The position numbers were made by a program, and so were the translations under genes. Under the pieces are notes generated by a model, which had not been told where the DNA came from, did no database searches, and worked only from the letters and a program-made list of their open reading frames with translations. Shown piece after piece: positions 36,140 through 45,650 of a stretch of 64,000 nt of DNA; the stretch's first letter is position 1; each line of letters starts with the position of its first letter. Source of the DNA: Streptomyces uncialis (lineage in GTDB: Bacteria > Actinomycetota > Actinomycetes > Streptomycetales > Streptomycetaceae). The stretch is from positions 3,224,001-3,288,000 of the forward strand of contig NZ_CP109583.1 in assembly GCF_036250755.1 (NCBI RefSeq). The letters are read 5' to 3'.

Positions 36140-36332
36140 CGGGCGTCTCCAGCGGTTGTCTTCAGTACGTACGGCTTGTGACTGCGTACGTACCAGGTGG
36201 CATCCATCCTGCCGCAGGCCAGGAGTCGGCGGAGCACCGAGGCCCGATCGGGCCGGGGTGTCTACGCTGGGTGGTGACGCAGGGAAGCCGCCGTCGGGAC
36301 AGATCCGGCGGCCAGACGAGCCGAGGAATCCC

Positions 36333-37832
36333 GTGAGTGACACCCCATTCGGATTCGGCCTTCCGCCGGAGGAGCCGGAGAACGGCGACGAGGGCAAGAA
36401 GAAGGACCAGAGCGGTGGTGGTCAGGGACCTGCCACGCCGTTCGGTTTCGGGCTGCCCGGTTTCGGCGGGCCGCCAGGGCCCGGCGGGGGCGACAATCCG
36501 TTCGCCGCGATGTTCGGGTCGATGAACCCGAACGACCTGGGCGCGGCCTTCCAGCAGCTCGGCCAGATGCTCTCGTACGAGGGCGGCCCGGTGAACTGGG
36601 ACATGGCCAAGCAGATCGCCCGCCAGGCGGTCTCCCAGGGCACCTCCGACGGCACGAAGGACGCCAGCGTGGGCCCCGCGGACCGGGCCTGGGTCGAGGA
36701 GACGGTCCGGCTGGCCGATCTCTGGCTGGACGGGGTGACCTCGCTGCCGTCCGGTTCCGGCTCGGCCGTGGCGTGGAGCCGCGCCGAGTGGGTCGAGGCG
36801 ACCCTGCCGGTCTGGCAGGAGCTGGTGGACCCGGTGGCGGAGCGGGTCGGCGCGGCCATGGGCCAGGTGCTGCCCGAGGAGATGCAGGCCATGGCGGGCC
36901 CGCTGATCGGCATGATGCGCTCGATGGGCGGCGCCATGTTCGGCACCCAGATCGGGCAGGCCGTGGGTGTCCTCGCGGGTGAGGTGGTCGGTTCCACCGA
37001 CATCGGGCTCCCCCTCGGCCCGGCGGGCAAGGCCGCGCTGCTCCCGTTGAACGTCGCGGCCTTCGGCAAGGACCTCAGCGTCCCCGAGGAGGAGGTGCGG
37101 CTGTATCTCGCCCTGCGGGAGGCCGCCCACCAGCGGCTCTTCGCGCATGTGCCGTGGCTGCGCTCGCATCTGTTCGGCGCGGTCGAGGGCTACGCGCGCG
37201 GGATCAAGGTCGACACCGCGAAGCTGGAGGACGCGGTCGGCCAGCTCGACCCGTCGAATCCGGAGCAGTTGCAGGAGGCCCTTCAGCAGGGCATGTTCCA
37301 GCCCGAGGACACCCCCGAGCAGAAGACCGCCCTGGCCCGGCTGGAGACGGCTCTCGCGCTGGTCGAGGGCTGGGTCGACGCCGTGGTCCACGAGGCGGCC
37401 AAGCCCCGGCTGTCCTCGGCGGACGCGCTGCGGGAGACCCTGCGCCGCCGCCGCGCCTCGGGCGGTCCGGCGGAGCAGACGTTCGCCACGCTGATCGGTC
37501 TGGAGCTGCGTCCGCGCCGGCTGCGGGACGCCTCGCGGCTGTGGGCGTCGCTCACCGACGCGCGCGGGGTGGACGGCCGGGACGGGCTGTGGGCCCACCC
37601 CGACATGCTGCCGACCGCCTCCGACCTGGACGATCCGGACGGCTTCGTGCACCGCGAGCACCTGGACTTCTCCGAGCTGGACAAGCTCCTCGGCGACGCC
37701 GCGAGCGGGAAGGGCCCGGACCTGACCAAGCGCCCCGGGAGCGATTCCGGCGGCTCCGGCGGCTCCGGTGCGGACACCCCCGACAGCGCCGACGGCACGT
37801 CCACCGACGAGGACGGTGACGACAGCAAGTGA
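36333..37832 (+). CDS. Zinc-dependent metalloprotease-like protein (DUF2342/zincin_2)
   Basis: This 499-residue protein has a Gly/Pro-rich N-terminus with two TPFGFGLP repeats, then a conserved helical domain. The family's metal site is expected in LREAAHQRLFAHVPWL (about residues 261-276); the E-x-x-H core is visible but the first histidine of HExxH is arginine here. An acidic Ser/Gly/Asp tail ends the protein. GTG 36333 is used; the frame is open far upstream opposite the epimerase. It overlaps the Nudix gene at GTGA. Confidence 0.85.
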   Translation: MSDTPFGFGLPPEEPENGDEGKKKDQSGGGQGPATPFGFGLPGFGGPPGPGGGDNPFAAMFGSMNPNDLGAAFQQLGQMLSYEGGPVNWDMAKQIARQAVSQGTSDGTKDASVGPADRAWVEETVRLADLWLDGVTSLPSGSGSAVAWSRAEWVEATLPVWQELVDPVAERVGAAMGQVLPEEMQAMAGPLIGMMRSMGGAMFGTQIGQAVGVLAGEVVGSTDIGLPLGPAGKAALLPLNVAAFGKDLSVPEEEVRLYLALREAAHQRLFAHVPWLRSHLFGAVEGYARGIKVDTAKLEDAVGQLDPSNPEQLQEALQQGMFQPEDTPEQKTALARLETALALVEGWVDAVVHEAAKPRLSSADALRETLRRRRASGGPAEQTFATLIGLELRPRRLRDASRLWASLTDARGVDGRDGLWAHPDMLPTASDLDDPDGFVHREHLDFSELDKLLGDAASGKGPDLTKRPGSDSGGSGGSGADTPDSADGTSTDEDGDDSK

Positions 37833-38344
37833 GCCTGCACGACGACGCGGTCGCCGTCCTCTCCGGGTACGGCGACCAGGACGAGCTGCGTGAGCTGTAT
37901 CTCGCGCATCTGTCGGCACACCCCGACGGGGTATGGAAGTCCTGCGGGGACGGCCATGTCACGGCCAGTGCGCTGGTCGTGGACCCGGAGCGGGACCGGG
38001 TGCTGCTGACCCTGCACGGCAAGATCCACAAGTGGCTCCAGATGGGCGGCCACTGCGAGCCGTCCGACGCCACCCTCGCGGACGCGGCGCTGCGCGAGGC
38101 CGCCGAGGAGTCCGGGGTCGAGGGGCTGCGGCTGCTGCGCGGCGGCCCGGTGCGGCTGGACCGGCATGCCACGCCGTGTGCGTGGCACCTCGATGTGCAG
38201 TACGCGGCGATCGCCCCCGCCGGAGCCGTCGAGTCGATCAGCGACGAGTCGCTCGATCTGCGCTGGTTCGGCTACGACGAGGTGGCGAAGGTCGCCGACG
38301 AGTCGGTCGTCCGGCTGATGGAGGGCACCCGGGCCCTGCTGTGA
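37829..38344 (+). CDS. Nudix hydrolase
   Basis: This 171-residue protein has a Nudix box in GGHCEPSDATLADAALREAAEESGV. The REAAEE metal-binding helix is intact, but the glutamate that normally precedes it by seven residues is alanine, with an earlier glutamate at HCE. Such variants are seen in actinobacterial Nudix proteins. The substrate (a nucleotide or housecleaning pyrophosphate) cannot be read from the sequence. Its GTG overlaps the zincin stop, so it is coupled to that gene. Confidence 0.88.
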   Translation: MSLHDDAVAVLSGYGDQDELRELYLAHLSAHPDGVWKSCGDGHVTASALVVDPERDRVLLTLHGKIHKWLQMGGHCEPSDATLADAALREAAEESGVEGLRLLRGGPVRLDRHATPCAWHLDVQYAAIAPAGAVESISDESLDLRWFGYDEVAKVADESVVRLMEGTRALL

Positions 38345-38612
38345 CGGGACGGCATCCTGCGCTCTTCTGTGACCGGAGGGCGTCGCCCGGGGCCTGCTGT
38401 GACACGGGCCGGCGTCACCCTGGGCCCCCACCGCGGGGGTGCCTGAGCGGGGGAGGCCGGAGCGCGGGCGCGTGGGGCCGGGCCGGGGTGCGGGTGTCCG
38501 GTCGGGAGCTCCTCGGGCCGGCCCGGGGCAGGGGCTCTCCGGGGTCGCCGGGGCAAGGGATCCTCCAGGCCGCCGGGGCAAGGGCCGGTGGGCGCGCCGG
38601 GGCGGCCCGGGG

Positions 38613-39380
38613 TCAGGGGCCGGTCGGTAACGTGGGTGTCGGGCCCGGGGATGCCTGCGTCCAGTCGCGGTCCGTGGGGGCCGGTGGCGAGGTCGAAGGC
38701 GTCGCCGTCTCCGGTGGCGGCATCAGTTCCTCCTTGGGCCGCGCCGAGCTCTCGGGCCTGGGGACGTCGTCCCAGTTGACGTCGACCCCGCAGCCCGCGG
38801 GCTCCATCACGGCGTCCGTGCCCCGCAGCGCCACCCGCCGCGAGCCGTCGATGCTGTCCGCGTACGCGACGGTGCAGATCACCTGCTGGACGGCCGTGTC
38901 GTCGAGGGCGCTCAGCCTCACCGACAGGAACACCTCGGTGGTGTCGGCCTTCGACCGCGTGTTCGCGCCGTCGCCCTCGGTCGGCTCCTGCGCCGGACCG
39001 CTCTGGGCCCAGCCTGTCACCTTGGGCAACGCGGTGCTCAGCCCGAGGTCGCGGTCCTCGGGCTGGGGTCCCATGAAGAGGGCGCCCAGTGCCTTGGGCG
39101 AGTACGGGGGCGGGGACTGGTCGCCCGCGACGCCCGTCCTGCTCCGCGCCACGGGCAGCAGCCGGCCGTCCGGGGCGCGGAAGAAGAGCAGCATCCAGTT
39201 CTCGTACCCCGAGGGCACATAGAGGGTCGGGGGCCTCCCGGCCTCGATGACATCGGTGGACTGGACGCCGCATCCCGCCAGCGGTACCGCGCCGAGCGCC
39301 ATCGCCAGGGCCAGTACGCCCGCCCGGTTCGGTGCCGCGTCGGCCCGGGCGGAGCGGACGGTCCTCCCCCCGCCGGTCAT
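38613..39380 (-). CDS. Secreted lipoprotein of the two-component operon
   Basis: This 255-residue protein has a signal peptide ending in lipobox LAGC (about residues 34-37), so it is exported and lipid-anchored. The mature part has no recognised enzyme motif; two further cysteines (VICTVAY and AGCGVD) could pair outside the membrane, and a Ser/Pro/Thr tail follows. Its ATG overlaps the kinase stop (ATGA), so it may be a sensor accessory or a modulator of that kinase. Confidence 0.85.
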   Translation of the reverse strand: MTGGGRTVRSARADAAPNRAGVLALAMALGAVPLAGCGVQSTDVIEAGRPPTLYVPSGYENWMLLFFRAPDGRLLPVARSRTGVAGDQSPPPYSPKALGALFMGPQPEDRDLGLSTALPKVTGWAQSGPAQEPTEGDGANTRSKADTTEVFLSVRLSALDDTAVQQVICTVAYADSIDGSRRVALRGTDAVMEPAGCGVDVNWDDVPRPESSARPKEELMPPPETATPSTSPPAPTDRDWTQASPGPTPTLPTGP

Positions 39381-41314
39381 GCCAGGTCCTCCATCGGGTC
39401 CGGCGGTGTCTCCGCGTCCAGGGGTATCTCCACGGTGAACACGGCCCCCGTGCTCCCGGCCGCGTACGGCTCCGGGAAACCGTACGGGTCGTGGGGGACG
39501 TGGGGGACGTCCTGGCGGTTGGCCGCGCGGATGGTGCCGCCGTGCAGATGGACGTTCTCCAGGGTGATCGCCAGTCCCAGACCGCTGCCCACCGAGCGGG
39601 TGCGGGCCGCGTCCGCCTTGTAGAAGCGGTCGAAGATGTGCGGCAGCACATCGGGACGGATACCCGGGCCGCTGTCGGTGACCTCCGTGACCACCAGCGG
39701 GGTACCGTCCACGGCGGTCGCCCGGCGCAGCCGGACGGTGACGGGGGCGGCGCCGTGGCGCAGGGCGTTGCCGACGAGATTGGCGACGACGACGTCGAAA
39801 CGGCGCGGGTCCAGCCGGGCGCGGATGCCGTCGGGCAGATCGGTGCGGACCTGCTCTGGGTGCCCACCCGTCCAGTGCCGGTTCTGGAGGGTGCGGCGGA
39901 TGGTCTCGGCGACGTCGATCTCGTCGGTGTGGAGTTCGGCGGCGCGGGCGTCGAAGCGGGAGATCTCCATCAGGTCCTCGATGAGTACGGCGAGCTTGCC
40001 GGTCTCGGCGCTGATCAGCCGGACCGCCCGCGCGGTGTCGGGCGGCAGCCGCTCGGCGTCCTCGTCCAGCACCTCGGTGACGGCGAGCATCCCGGCGAGC
40101 GGGGTCCGCAGCTCATGGGAGACGTCGGAGGCGAACCGGCGGGCGCGTTCCTCGGCGCGCCGGAGTTCGGTCACCGACCGTTCCAGCTCCCCGGCGGACT
40201 CGTTGAACGTGCGCGCGAGATCGGCGAGTTCGTCCCGGCCACGGACCGGGATACGGGTGTCGAGCTTACCGCTGCCCATGTTGCGGGCGGCGCGCCGCAG
40301 TCCGCGGACCGGACGCAGCACGCTGCTGGCGGCGAGCAGGGCCGGCAGCAGGGCGATGACGAGGCCGGGCATCGCCCCGGCCCGGGCGGCGCTGACCAGG
40401 GCCTCCGTCTGGGTCTGTTCCTCGGTCATCGGCATCACGGCGTACAGGGCGAGTCCGGTGGGCAGCACCCCGGCGCCGCCCGCGCGGAAGACGACGGGCA
40501 TACCGATGGTGAGGTACGGGACCCCGTCCTTGACGACCCGTTCGAAGCTGCCGTGGAGCCGTCCCCGGCTGTTGGTGGCGCGCCGCAGTTCCGGGGTGAT
40601 GACCGAGGACTCCGGGTTGGTTCCGGAGGAGATCCGCAGGGTGCCGTACTCGGCGTAGACGTACCAGGGGCGGGGTTTGCCCTTGCGGGCGATCCTCTGG
40701 AGATCCTCCTTCAGCCTGTCGGGGAGCACCGGCAGGGAGGTGCTCCCCATCTGTTCGACCTCGTCGCGGAAGGAGGCGACGGCGGTGTCCTGGGCGGCGC
40801 TGACGACGGAGTTGCGGGCCTCGCGGTAGGTGAGGGTCGCGGTGGTGCCCGCGCTGACCGCGGCGACCAGCAGGAACGCGAGGATCAGCCGGGTGCGCAG
40901 CCCGAAGGGGACGATCCGGCGGCGCCGTTCGGGTCGGAACTCGGTGGTCTCCTGGGACCCACTCGTTCTACGGGGACCCCGGGGCGTACGGGACTCGTGG
41001 GGCGTACGGGACTCGGCAGGCACCCCAGGTGTACCGCGCGTACCTGCCTCGCGGGTCTCGCCAGACGCACCAGGCGTACCGGCCTCACCGGCCTCACCGC
41101 CCTCGCGGGGCTCACGTCGGCGGCGGAAGCGGGAGGTGCGGCCCGGTGCCGGGTCCCGGTCGGTGCCGGGGTACGGAGCTGCGCCGGGATGCGGGGCCGC
41201 ACCGGGATACGGGTTCGCGCCGGAGTACGGGGCCGGGGCGGAGGGGCGGGCGGCGGCGGGGCCGGGGCCCGGGGCGGAGTACAGGGCGGGGCCGTCCGGG
41301 GCGGGGGCGGTCAC
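39377..41314 (-). CDS. Membrane sensor histidine kinase
   Basis: This is a 645-residue kinase. The first 120 residues are low-complexity Pro/Ala/Arg/Gly. They are followed by a transmembrane helix (LILAFLLVAAVSAG), an extracytoplasmic sensor of about 180 residues, a second helix (MPGLVIALLPALLAASSVL), a HAMP domain, HisKA with the phospho-acceptor in DVSHELRTPL (about residue 400), and an ATPase domain (N in NLVGNALRHG, G1 DSGPGI, G2 GSGLGLAI). The start GTG overlaps the response-regulator stop. It is not one of the well-known Streptomyces pairs I can name. Confidence 0.93.
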   Translation of the reverse strand: MTAPAPDGPALYSAPGPGPAAARPSAPAPYSGANPYPGAAPHPGAAPYPGTDRDPAPGRTSRFRRRREPREGGEAGEAGTPGASGETREAGTRGTPGVPAESRTPHESRTPRGPRRTSGSQETTEFRPERRRRIVPFGLRTRLILAFLLVAAVSAGTTATLTYREARNSVVSAAQDTAVASFRDEVEQMGSTSLPVLPDRLKEDLQRIARKGKPRPWYVYAEYGTLRISSGTNPESSVITPELRRATNSRGRLHGSFERVVKDGVPYLTIGMPVVFRAGGAGVLPTGLALYAVMPMTEEQTQTEALVSAARAGAMPGLVIALLPALLAASSVLRPVRGLRRAARNMGSGKLDTRIPVRGRDELADLARTFNESAGELERSVTELRRAEERARRFASDVSHELRTPLAGMLAVTEVLDEDAERLPPDTARAVRLISAETGKLAVLIEDLMEISRFDARAAELHTDEIDVAETIRRTLQNRHWTGGHPEQVRTDLPDGIRARLDPRRFDVVVANLVGNALRHGAAPVTVRLRRATAVDGTPLVVTEVTDSGPGIRPDVLPHIFDRFYKADAARTRSVGSGLGLAITLENVHLHGGTIRAANRQDVPHVPHDPYGFPEPYAAGSTGAVFTVEIPLDAETPPDPMEDLA

Positions 41315-41994
41315 AGGGGGCCGAAGCGGTAGCCGAAGCCGCGCAGGGTCTGGATGTAGCGGGGGGTGCCGGGGACGTCCTCGATCTTGTTGCGCAGCCG
41401 CCGTACACAGGCGTCGACCAGCCGGGCGTCACCGTGGTAGCTGTGCTCCCAGACGTGTTCGAGGAGCTGCTGACGGCTGAAGACCTGCTCGGGAGCGGCG
41501 CTGAGATGCAGCAGCAGCCGCAGTTCGGAGGGGGCGAGGTCGAGGCGCAGACCGTCCTTGGTGACGGTGAGTCCGGCGCGGTCGAGGGTGAGTCCGCCGT
41601 GCTGTTCGACGGCGGGCCGCTGGCCGCCGGGTGCCTCCATCCGTCGCAGCACGGCGCGGATACGGGCTTCGATGACCTCGGTACGGGCGGGTTTGACGAT
41701 GTAGTCGTCGGCGCCCGCCTCCAGTCCGATGACGACGTCGAAGTCGTCACCCCGGGCGGTGAGCATGATGATCGGGAGCTGGCTGTCCTCCCTGACCCGG
41801 CGGCACACCTCGACGCCGTTGACCCCGGGCAGCATCAGGTCCAGCAGGAGCAGATCGGGCTGGAACTCCGCGAGGGCGGCGAGCCCGGCCTCACCGGTGG
41901 CGGCCGTACGCACCTCGTGGCCGCGGCGGCGCAGCCCGAGTTCGACCCCTTCGCGGACGGAGGGGTCGTCTTCTATGAGCAGCACGCGTGGCAT
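41311..41994 (-). CDS. OmpR/PhoB-type response regulator
   Basis: This 227-residue regulator has an N-terminal receiver with acidic pocket E8/D9/D10, phospho-acceptor D52 and K101 (YIVKPA), then a winged-helix DNA-binding domain (VWEHSYHGDARLVDACVRRLRNKIE...TLRGFGYRFGP). It overlaps the kinase gene by four bases, making a standard pair. It starts seven bases after the MurJ stop, implying one operon. Confidence 0.95.
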   Translation of the reverse strand: MPRVLLIEDDPSVREGVELGLRRRGHEVRTAATGEAGLAALAEFQPDLLLLDLMLPGVNGVEVCRRVREDSQLPIIMLTARGDDFDVVIGLEAGADDYIVKPARTEVIEARIRAVLRRMEAPGGQRPAVEQHGGLTLDRAGLTVTKDGLRLDLAPSELRLLLHLSAAPEQVFSRQQLLEHVWEHSYHGDARLVDACVRRLRNKIEDVPGTPRYIQTLRGFGYRFGPL

Positions 41995-42001
41995 TTGCGG
42001 A

Positions 42002-44128
42002 TTATCCCAAGGGTGGTGACCGGCGTGGTCGGCGGCGCCGGGAGAGGCGTGCGGTGACCTTGCCGAGCAGGGTGTCGAGTTCGGTGAGACGCAGGGGCCG
42101 GGCCAGTATCGCGAAGACCAGGGCGATCACGGCGCCGCCCGCGAGTCCGGCGGTCAGGGGGCCGAGCGGGGCGAGCCGGTCGGCGGTGAGCTGCCCGAGG
42201 GCGGCGGCGGGCACGGCGGCGGCCAGCAGCCGGGCGTGCGCCCACAGCGCGGGTGAGCGCCACAGGGCGGCGGGCCGGGTGCGCGTACCGGCGCCGGTAC
42301 GGTGGCGGCCGCCCGTACCGGTGGACCGGCCCGCGCGTCTGCTGCGGCGGCGGGGGCCGAGCCTGCGGCGCAGGACGTACGCGGTGAGCGCCCAGCCGAT
42401 GAGCAGGGCGACGGAGTAACCGCCCGCCATCCCGGTCACGGCGTCCCGGGCGGGCAGCAGGGTGTACGCGGTGACCGAAAGGCCCGCGTGCAGACCCGAG
42501 ATCACCAGGTTGAGGAGGAACGGGGTGCGGGTGTCGGACAGCGCGTAGAAGGCGCGGGCCAGGACGTACTGTCCGGAGAAGGCGACGAGCCCGGGGGCGA
42601 ACGCCATCAGGGTGGCCGCCATCTCGGCGGTGTCGTCGGCGTCGGTCCTGCCGTACTGGAAGACGACCGTCATCAGCGGGTGCGCGAGCGCGAACAGGGC
42701 GCACGCGGCGGGGACGATCGCGGCGGCGGAGTTGCGCAGCGCGGAGGACACATCGCGGCGTACGGCGTCGGGGTCGCCGTCGGCGGCGGCCCGGCTCATC
42801 CTCGGCATCAGGGCCGTGACCAGGGACACCGTGACGATGCCGTGCGGGACGGCCCAGAGCAGATAGGCGTTGTTGTAGGCGCTGAAGCCGACGCCGCCGT
42901 CGGTGCCGAGCGCGGCGGCGCGCTCCCCGGCGGCGGTGGCGAGCCGGGTGACCACCCAGTAGGCGGCCTGGTTGGTGAGGACCAGCAGCACCAGCCAGCC
43001 CGCCGAGCGCAGTGGCCTCATCAGCCCGCCGCCGCGCCAGTCGAAGCGGGGCCGCCAGCGGAACCGGGCGCCGCGCAGGGCGGGCACCAGGGCCAGGGCC
43101 TGGAGGGCGATGCCCGCGGTGGTGCCCCAGCCGAGGAGCGCGGTCTCCGCGCCGGTGAGGGTGCCGCCGTCGCCGGTGACGAGGTAGAGCCCGAACACGG
43201 CGATGACGACGAGGTTGTTGAGGACGGGCGTCCACATCATGGCGCCGAACCGGCCGCGCGCGTTGAGGACCTGCCCGAGCAGGGTGAACACCCCGAGGAA
43301 CAGGATCTGCGGCAGGCAGTAGCGGGCGAAGGCGACGGTGAGACCGGCCTGTTCCCCGGTGTAGCCGGTGTACGCCTCGACGATCACCGGCGCCGCCCAC
43401 ACGGCACCGGCGGTGAGCACGAGGAGAGCGGTGACGCAGACGGTGAGCAGCCGGTCCGTCCAGGCGGCCCCGCCGTCGGCGTGCTCCTTGGCGGCGCGGA
43501 CGAGTTCGGGGACGAAGACGGCGTTGAGGGCGCCGCCGATCAGCAGCGTGTAGACGATCACGGGGACGGCGTTGGCGACGGCGTACCCGTCGGCGGCGAG
43601 TCCGACGCCGAGCGCCGCCGCGACGACGGCGGAACGGACGAAGCCGGTGGCCCGGGAGACCACGGACCCGGCGGCCATGATCGCCCCGCTGCGGGCGACG
43701 GAGGGCGTGGCCCGGCGGTCCCGGCGGGCGCCCGCGCGGGTGACGGGACGGGGTACGGGGCTGGGGACGGGACCGGTGACCGGACGGCCGTCCGGGCGGC
43801 CGTCCATGCGGTCGCCGGAGCCTTCGGGGCGGTCGGGGTTGCCGTGGGTGCCGTGGGTGCCTTCGTGGTGGTGGGTGCCGTGGGTGCCGTGGGTGACGTA
43901 GGTGTCTTCGGTGAAGCCGCTGGTGGGGCCGTCGGCGGAGCCGTCGGTGGCGGGCCCGGGTTCAGGGAGCGGCCGCCGATCCTCCCGGCGGCCGCTCCCC
44001 CGGTCGGCGCGGCGTCCGCCGTCCGGGACCGGGCCACGACGGGCCGCGCGGCCCTGTCCATTGGCGGGCGCGGCACCGGCCGGGGCTCCCGCCGGACGGC
44101 CGTCGCCGACGGTGGTCAGGTCGGTCAC
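42002..44128 (-). CDS. MurJ/MviN-type lipid II flippase family protein
   Basis: This 708-residue protein has about 170 low-complexity N-terminal residues, with His/Gly/Thr repeats THGTHGTHHHEGTHGTHG, then 13-14 hydrophobic segments of the MOP/MurJ fold (SGAIMAAGSVVSRATGFVRSAVVAAALG; NRFGAM-like and YGRTDADDTAEMA stretches). MurJ moves the cell-wall precursor lipid II across the membrane. Because Streptomyces usually carry a main murJ elsewhere, this may be a paralogue. GTG 44128 overlaps the FemX stop (GTGA). Confidence 0.88.
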   Translation of the reverse strand: MTDLTTVGDGRPAGAPAGAAPANGQGRAARRGPVPDGGRRADRGSGRREDRRPLPEPGPATDGSADGPTSGFTEDTYVTHGTHGTHHHEGTHGTHGNPDRPEGSGDRMDGRPDGRPVTGPVPSPVPRPVTRAGARRDRRATPSVARSGAIMAAGSVVSRATGFVRSAVVAAALGVGLAADGYAVANAVPVIVYTLLIGGALNAVFVPELVRAAKEHADGGAAWTDRLLTVCVTALLVLTAGAVWAAPVIVEAYTGYTGEQAGLTVAFARYCLPQILFLGVFTLLGQVLNARGRFGAMMWTPVLNNLVVIAVFGLYLVTGDGGTLTGAETALLGWGTTAGIALQALALVPALRGARFRWRPRFDWRGGGLMRPLRSAGWLVLLVLTNQAAYWVVTRLATAAGERAAALGTDGGVGFSAYNNAYLLWAVPHGIVTVSLVTALMPRMSRAAADGDPDAVRRDVSSALRNSAAAIVPAACALFALAHPLMTVVFQYGRTDADDTAEMAATLMAFAPGLVAFSGQYVLARAFYALSDTRTPFLLNLVISGLHAGLSVTAYTLLPARDAVTGMAGGYSVALLIGWALTAYVLRRRLGPRRRSRRAGRSTGTGGRHRTGAGTRTRPAALWRSPALWAHARLLAAAVPAAALGQLTADRLAPLGPLTAGLAGGAVIALVFAILARPLRLTELDTLLGKVTARLSRRRRPRRSPPLG

Positions 44129-45381
44129 CGGCGGGCCAGATACGTCTGGAAGGCGCGGTACAGGGTGTGGTTGGTGGTGCCGGGCAGCGGCCGTTCCCAC
44201 TCCCCCAGCGTCTCGACGGCCTCGCCGCCCGTGCCGAGCTTCCAGCGCAGCAGTCCGTACGAGCGGTCCGCCGGGTCGAGGGTCGCGGGCACGCCGCGCA
44301 TGTCGTACACCTCCGCGCCGAGGGCGTGGGCGTCGAGGAGCATCGCCCACTGGAGCGCGTTCGAGGGGCGGACCTCGCGCCGGTGGTCGGCGGAGGCGCC
44401 GGTCTGGTACCAGACCCTGCGGCCGACGGTGACCATGGTGTGCGCGGCCAGGATCTCGCCCTGGTGCCGGGCCAGGTACAGCCTCATCCGGCCGGATTCC
44501 TCGGCGTTGAGGGCCGCGTACTGCCGCTCGTAGTAGCCGAGGTCCCGGCCGAGACGGAAGCCGTCGCGGCGCTCGGTCAGACAGAGCAGCTGGTAGAACT
44601 CGGGGAGATCAGCGGCGCTGCCGACGACGACCTCGACCCCGGACTTCTGGGCGCGGCGGACGTTGCGCCGCCACTCCTGGTTGAGGCCCGCCCACAGTTC
44701 GTCGGGGGTGCGTCCGGCGAGCGGGACGCGGAAGACATGGCGCGGCTGGGCGTCGCCGTCGCCGCCCACGGCGCCGCCACCGCCGGCCTTGTGATCGCCG
44801 CAGCGGTGCCAGCCCCGGGCCCGGAGCCGTTCGGCGACGGCCGTGCCCAGCGGGTCGACCTCGCAGTCGAGGACATCGGTGACGCGTGCGCCGGGTCCGG
44901 TGCGGGCCTTGAGCGTGGCCGCGCTCCAGCGGCGGTACGCGGGGGAGGGGCCGATCCGCACCGCGAAGGCGCCCGCCTGCCGGAGCGAGCCGAGGAGGGG
45001 GTCGAGCCAGGCGTCGACACCGGGGTCGGACCAGTCGGCAACGGGCCCTTCCGGCAGATACGCGAAGTACTTGCGGGTCCCGGGGAACTGCCGCAGCAGC
45101 GCCAGCGCGACCCCGTGCAGCTGTCCGGCGGAGGGGTTCGGACCCCAGCCGAGCAGCAGCGGGCGCCAGGCGTCCTTGACGTGCGCCCAGGAGGGGCACT
45201 GGAGGAAACCGGCGCCCAGCGCGGAGCCCGTGCGGGAGGCGAGGAAGGCACGGTACGTCTCAGGACCGATCGGCTCCAGCCGGATGTCCGGCCGGGAACC
45301 ACCGCCGGCCCGGCCGTGACCGGGGTCCAGGATGCCGGGGAAAGGGGTGTCCCGACCGGGCGTCATGACGAGCGCTGACAC
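44125..45381 (-). CDS. femX: FemX/FemABX-type peptidoglycan bridge aminoacyltransferase
   Basis: This 418-residue protein has two GNAT-like halves. Seen are FLQCPSWAHVKDAWRPLLLGWG, WAGLNQEWRRNVRRAQKSGVEV and YQTGASADHRREVRPSNALQWAMLLDAHALG, all diagnostic of enzymes that add amino acids from tRNA to lipid II. GTG 45381 is chosen because GAGAGG lies eight bases upstream; the ATG five codons later has no site. It heads the five-gene envelope operon running to 38613. Confidence 0.9.
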   Translation of the reverse strand: MSALVMTPGRDTPFPGILDPGHGRAGGGSRPDIRLEPIGPETYRAFLASRTGSALGAGFLQCPSWAHVKDAWRPLLLGWGPNPSAGQLHGVALALLRQFPGTRKYFAYLPEGPVADWSDPGVDAWLDPLLGSLRQAGAFAVRIGPSPAYRRWSAATLKARTGPGARVTDVLDCEVDPLGTAVAERLRARGWHRCGDHKAGGGGAVGGDGDAQPRHVFRVPLAGRTPDELWAGLNQEWRRNVRRAQKSGVEVVVGSAADLPEFYQLLCLTERRDGFRLGRDLGYYERQYAALNAEESGRMRLYLARHQGEILAAHTMVTVGRRVWYQTGASADHRREVRPSNALQWAMLLDAHALGAEVYDMRGVPATLDPADRSYGLLRWKLGTGGEAVETLGEWERPLPGTTNHTLYRAFQTYLARR

Positions 45382-45560
45382 TGTGTGGGCCTCTCTTCCG
45401 GCCCCGGCGTTTCCCGGGGACGGCAGGATGCTCACAGTCGTGCGTGACCGCCCCGAGCGGTGTGTGTGACGGGACGATGACCGTTGCCGCAGTGGTCGGC
45501 TCCAGGCCGGGACCGGCTTCCGGCGCTGTCGGTTCCAGGCGTCGGGAGCGCCCGGCGCCG

Positions 45561-45650
45561 CCGGTCCCAGGCGTGTCGGTTCCCGGCGTGTCGGTTCCAG
45601 GCGTGTCAGTTCCAGGCGTGTCAGTTCCAGGCGTGTCAGTTCCAGGCGTT
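45561..45650. repeat. Minisatellite: six tandem 15-bp units
   Basis: Six contiguous 15-base units (consensus TCAGTTCCAGGCGTG) run from 45561 to 45650, with degenerate outliers near 45496 and 45529. The unit at 45636-45650 is the last five codons of the AIM24 gene including its TGA. The units nearest the gene are identical and they diverge with distance. Confidence 0.95.

Noticed and set aside
39332..41332. A 666-codon plus-strand frame
   Set aside because: It is antisense to the histidine kinase gene, whose HisKA and ATPase motifs are unambiguous.
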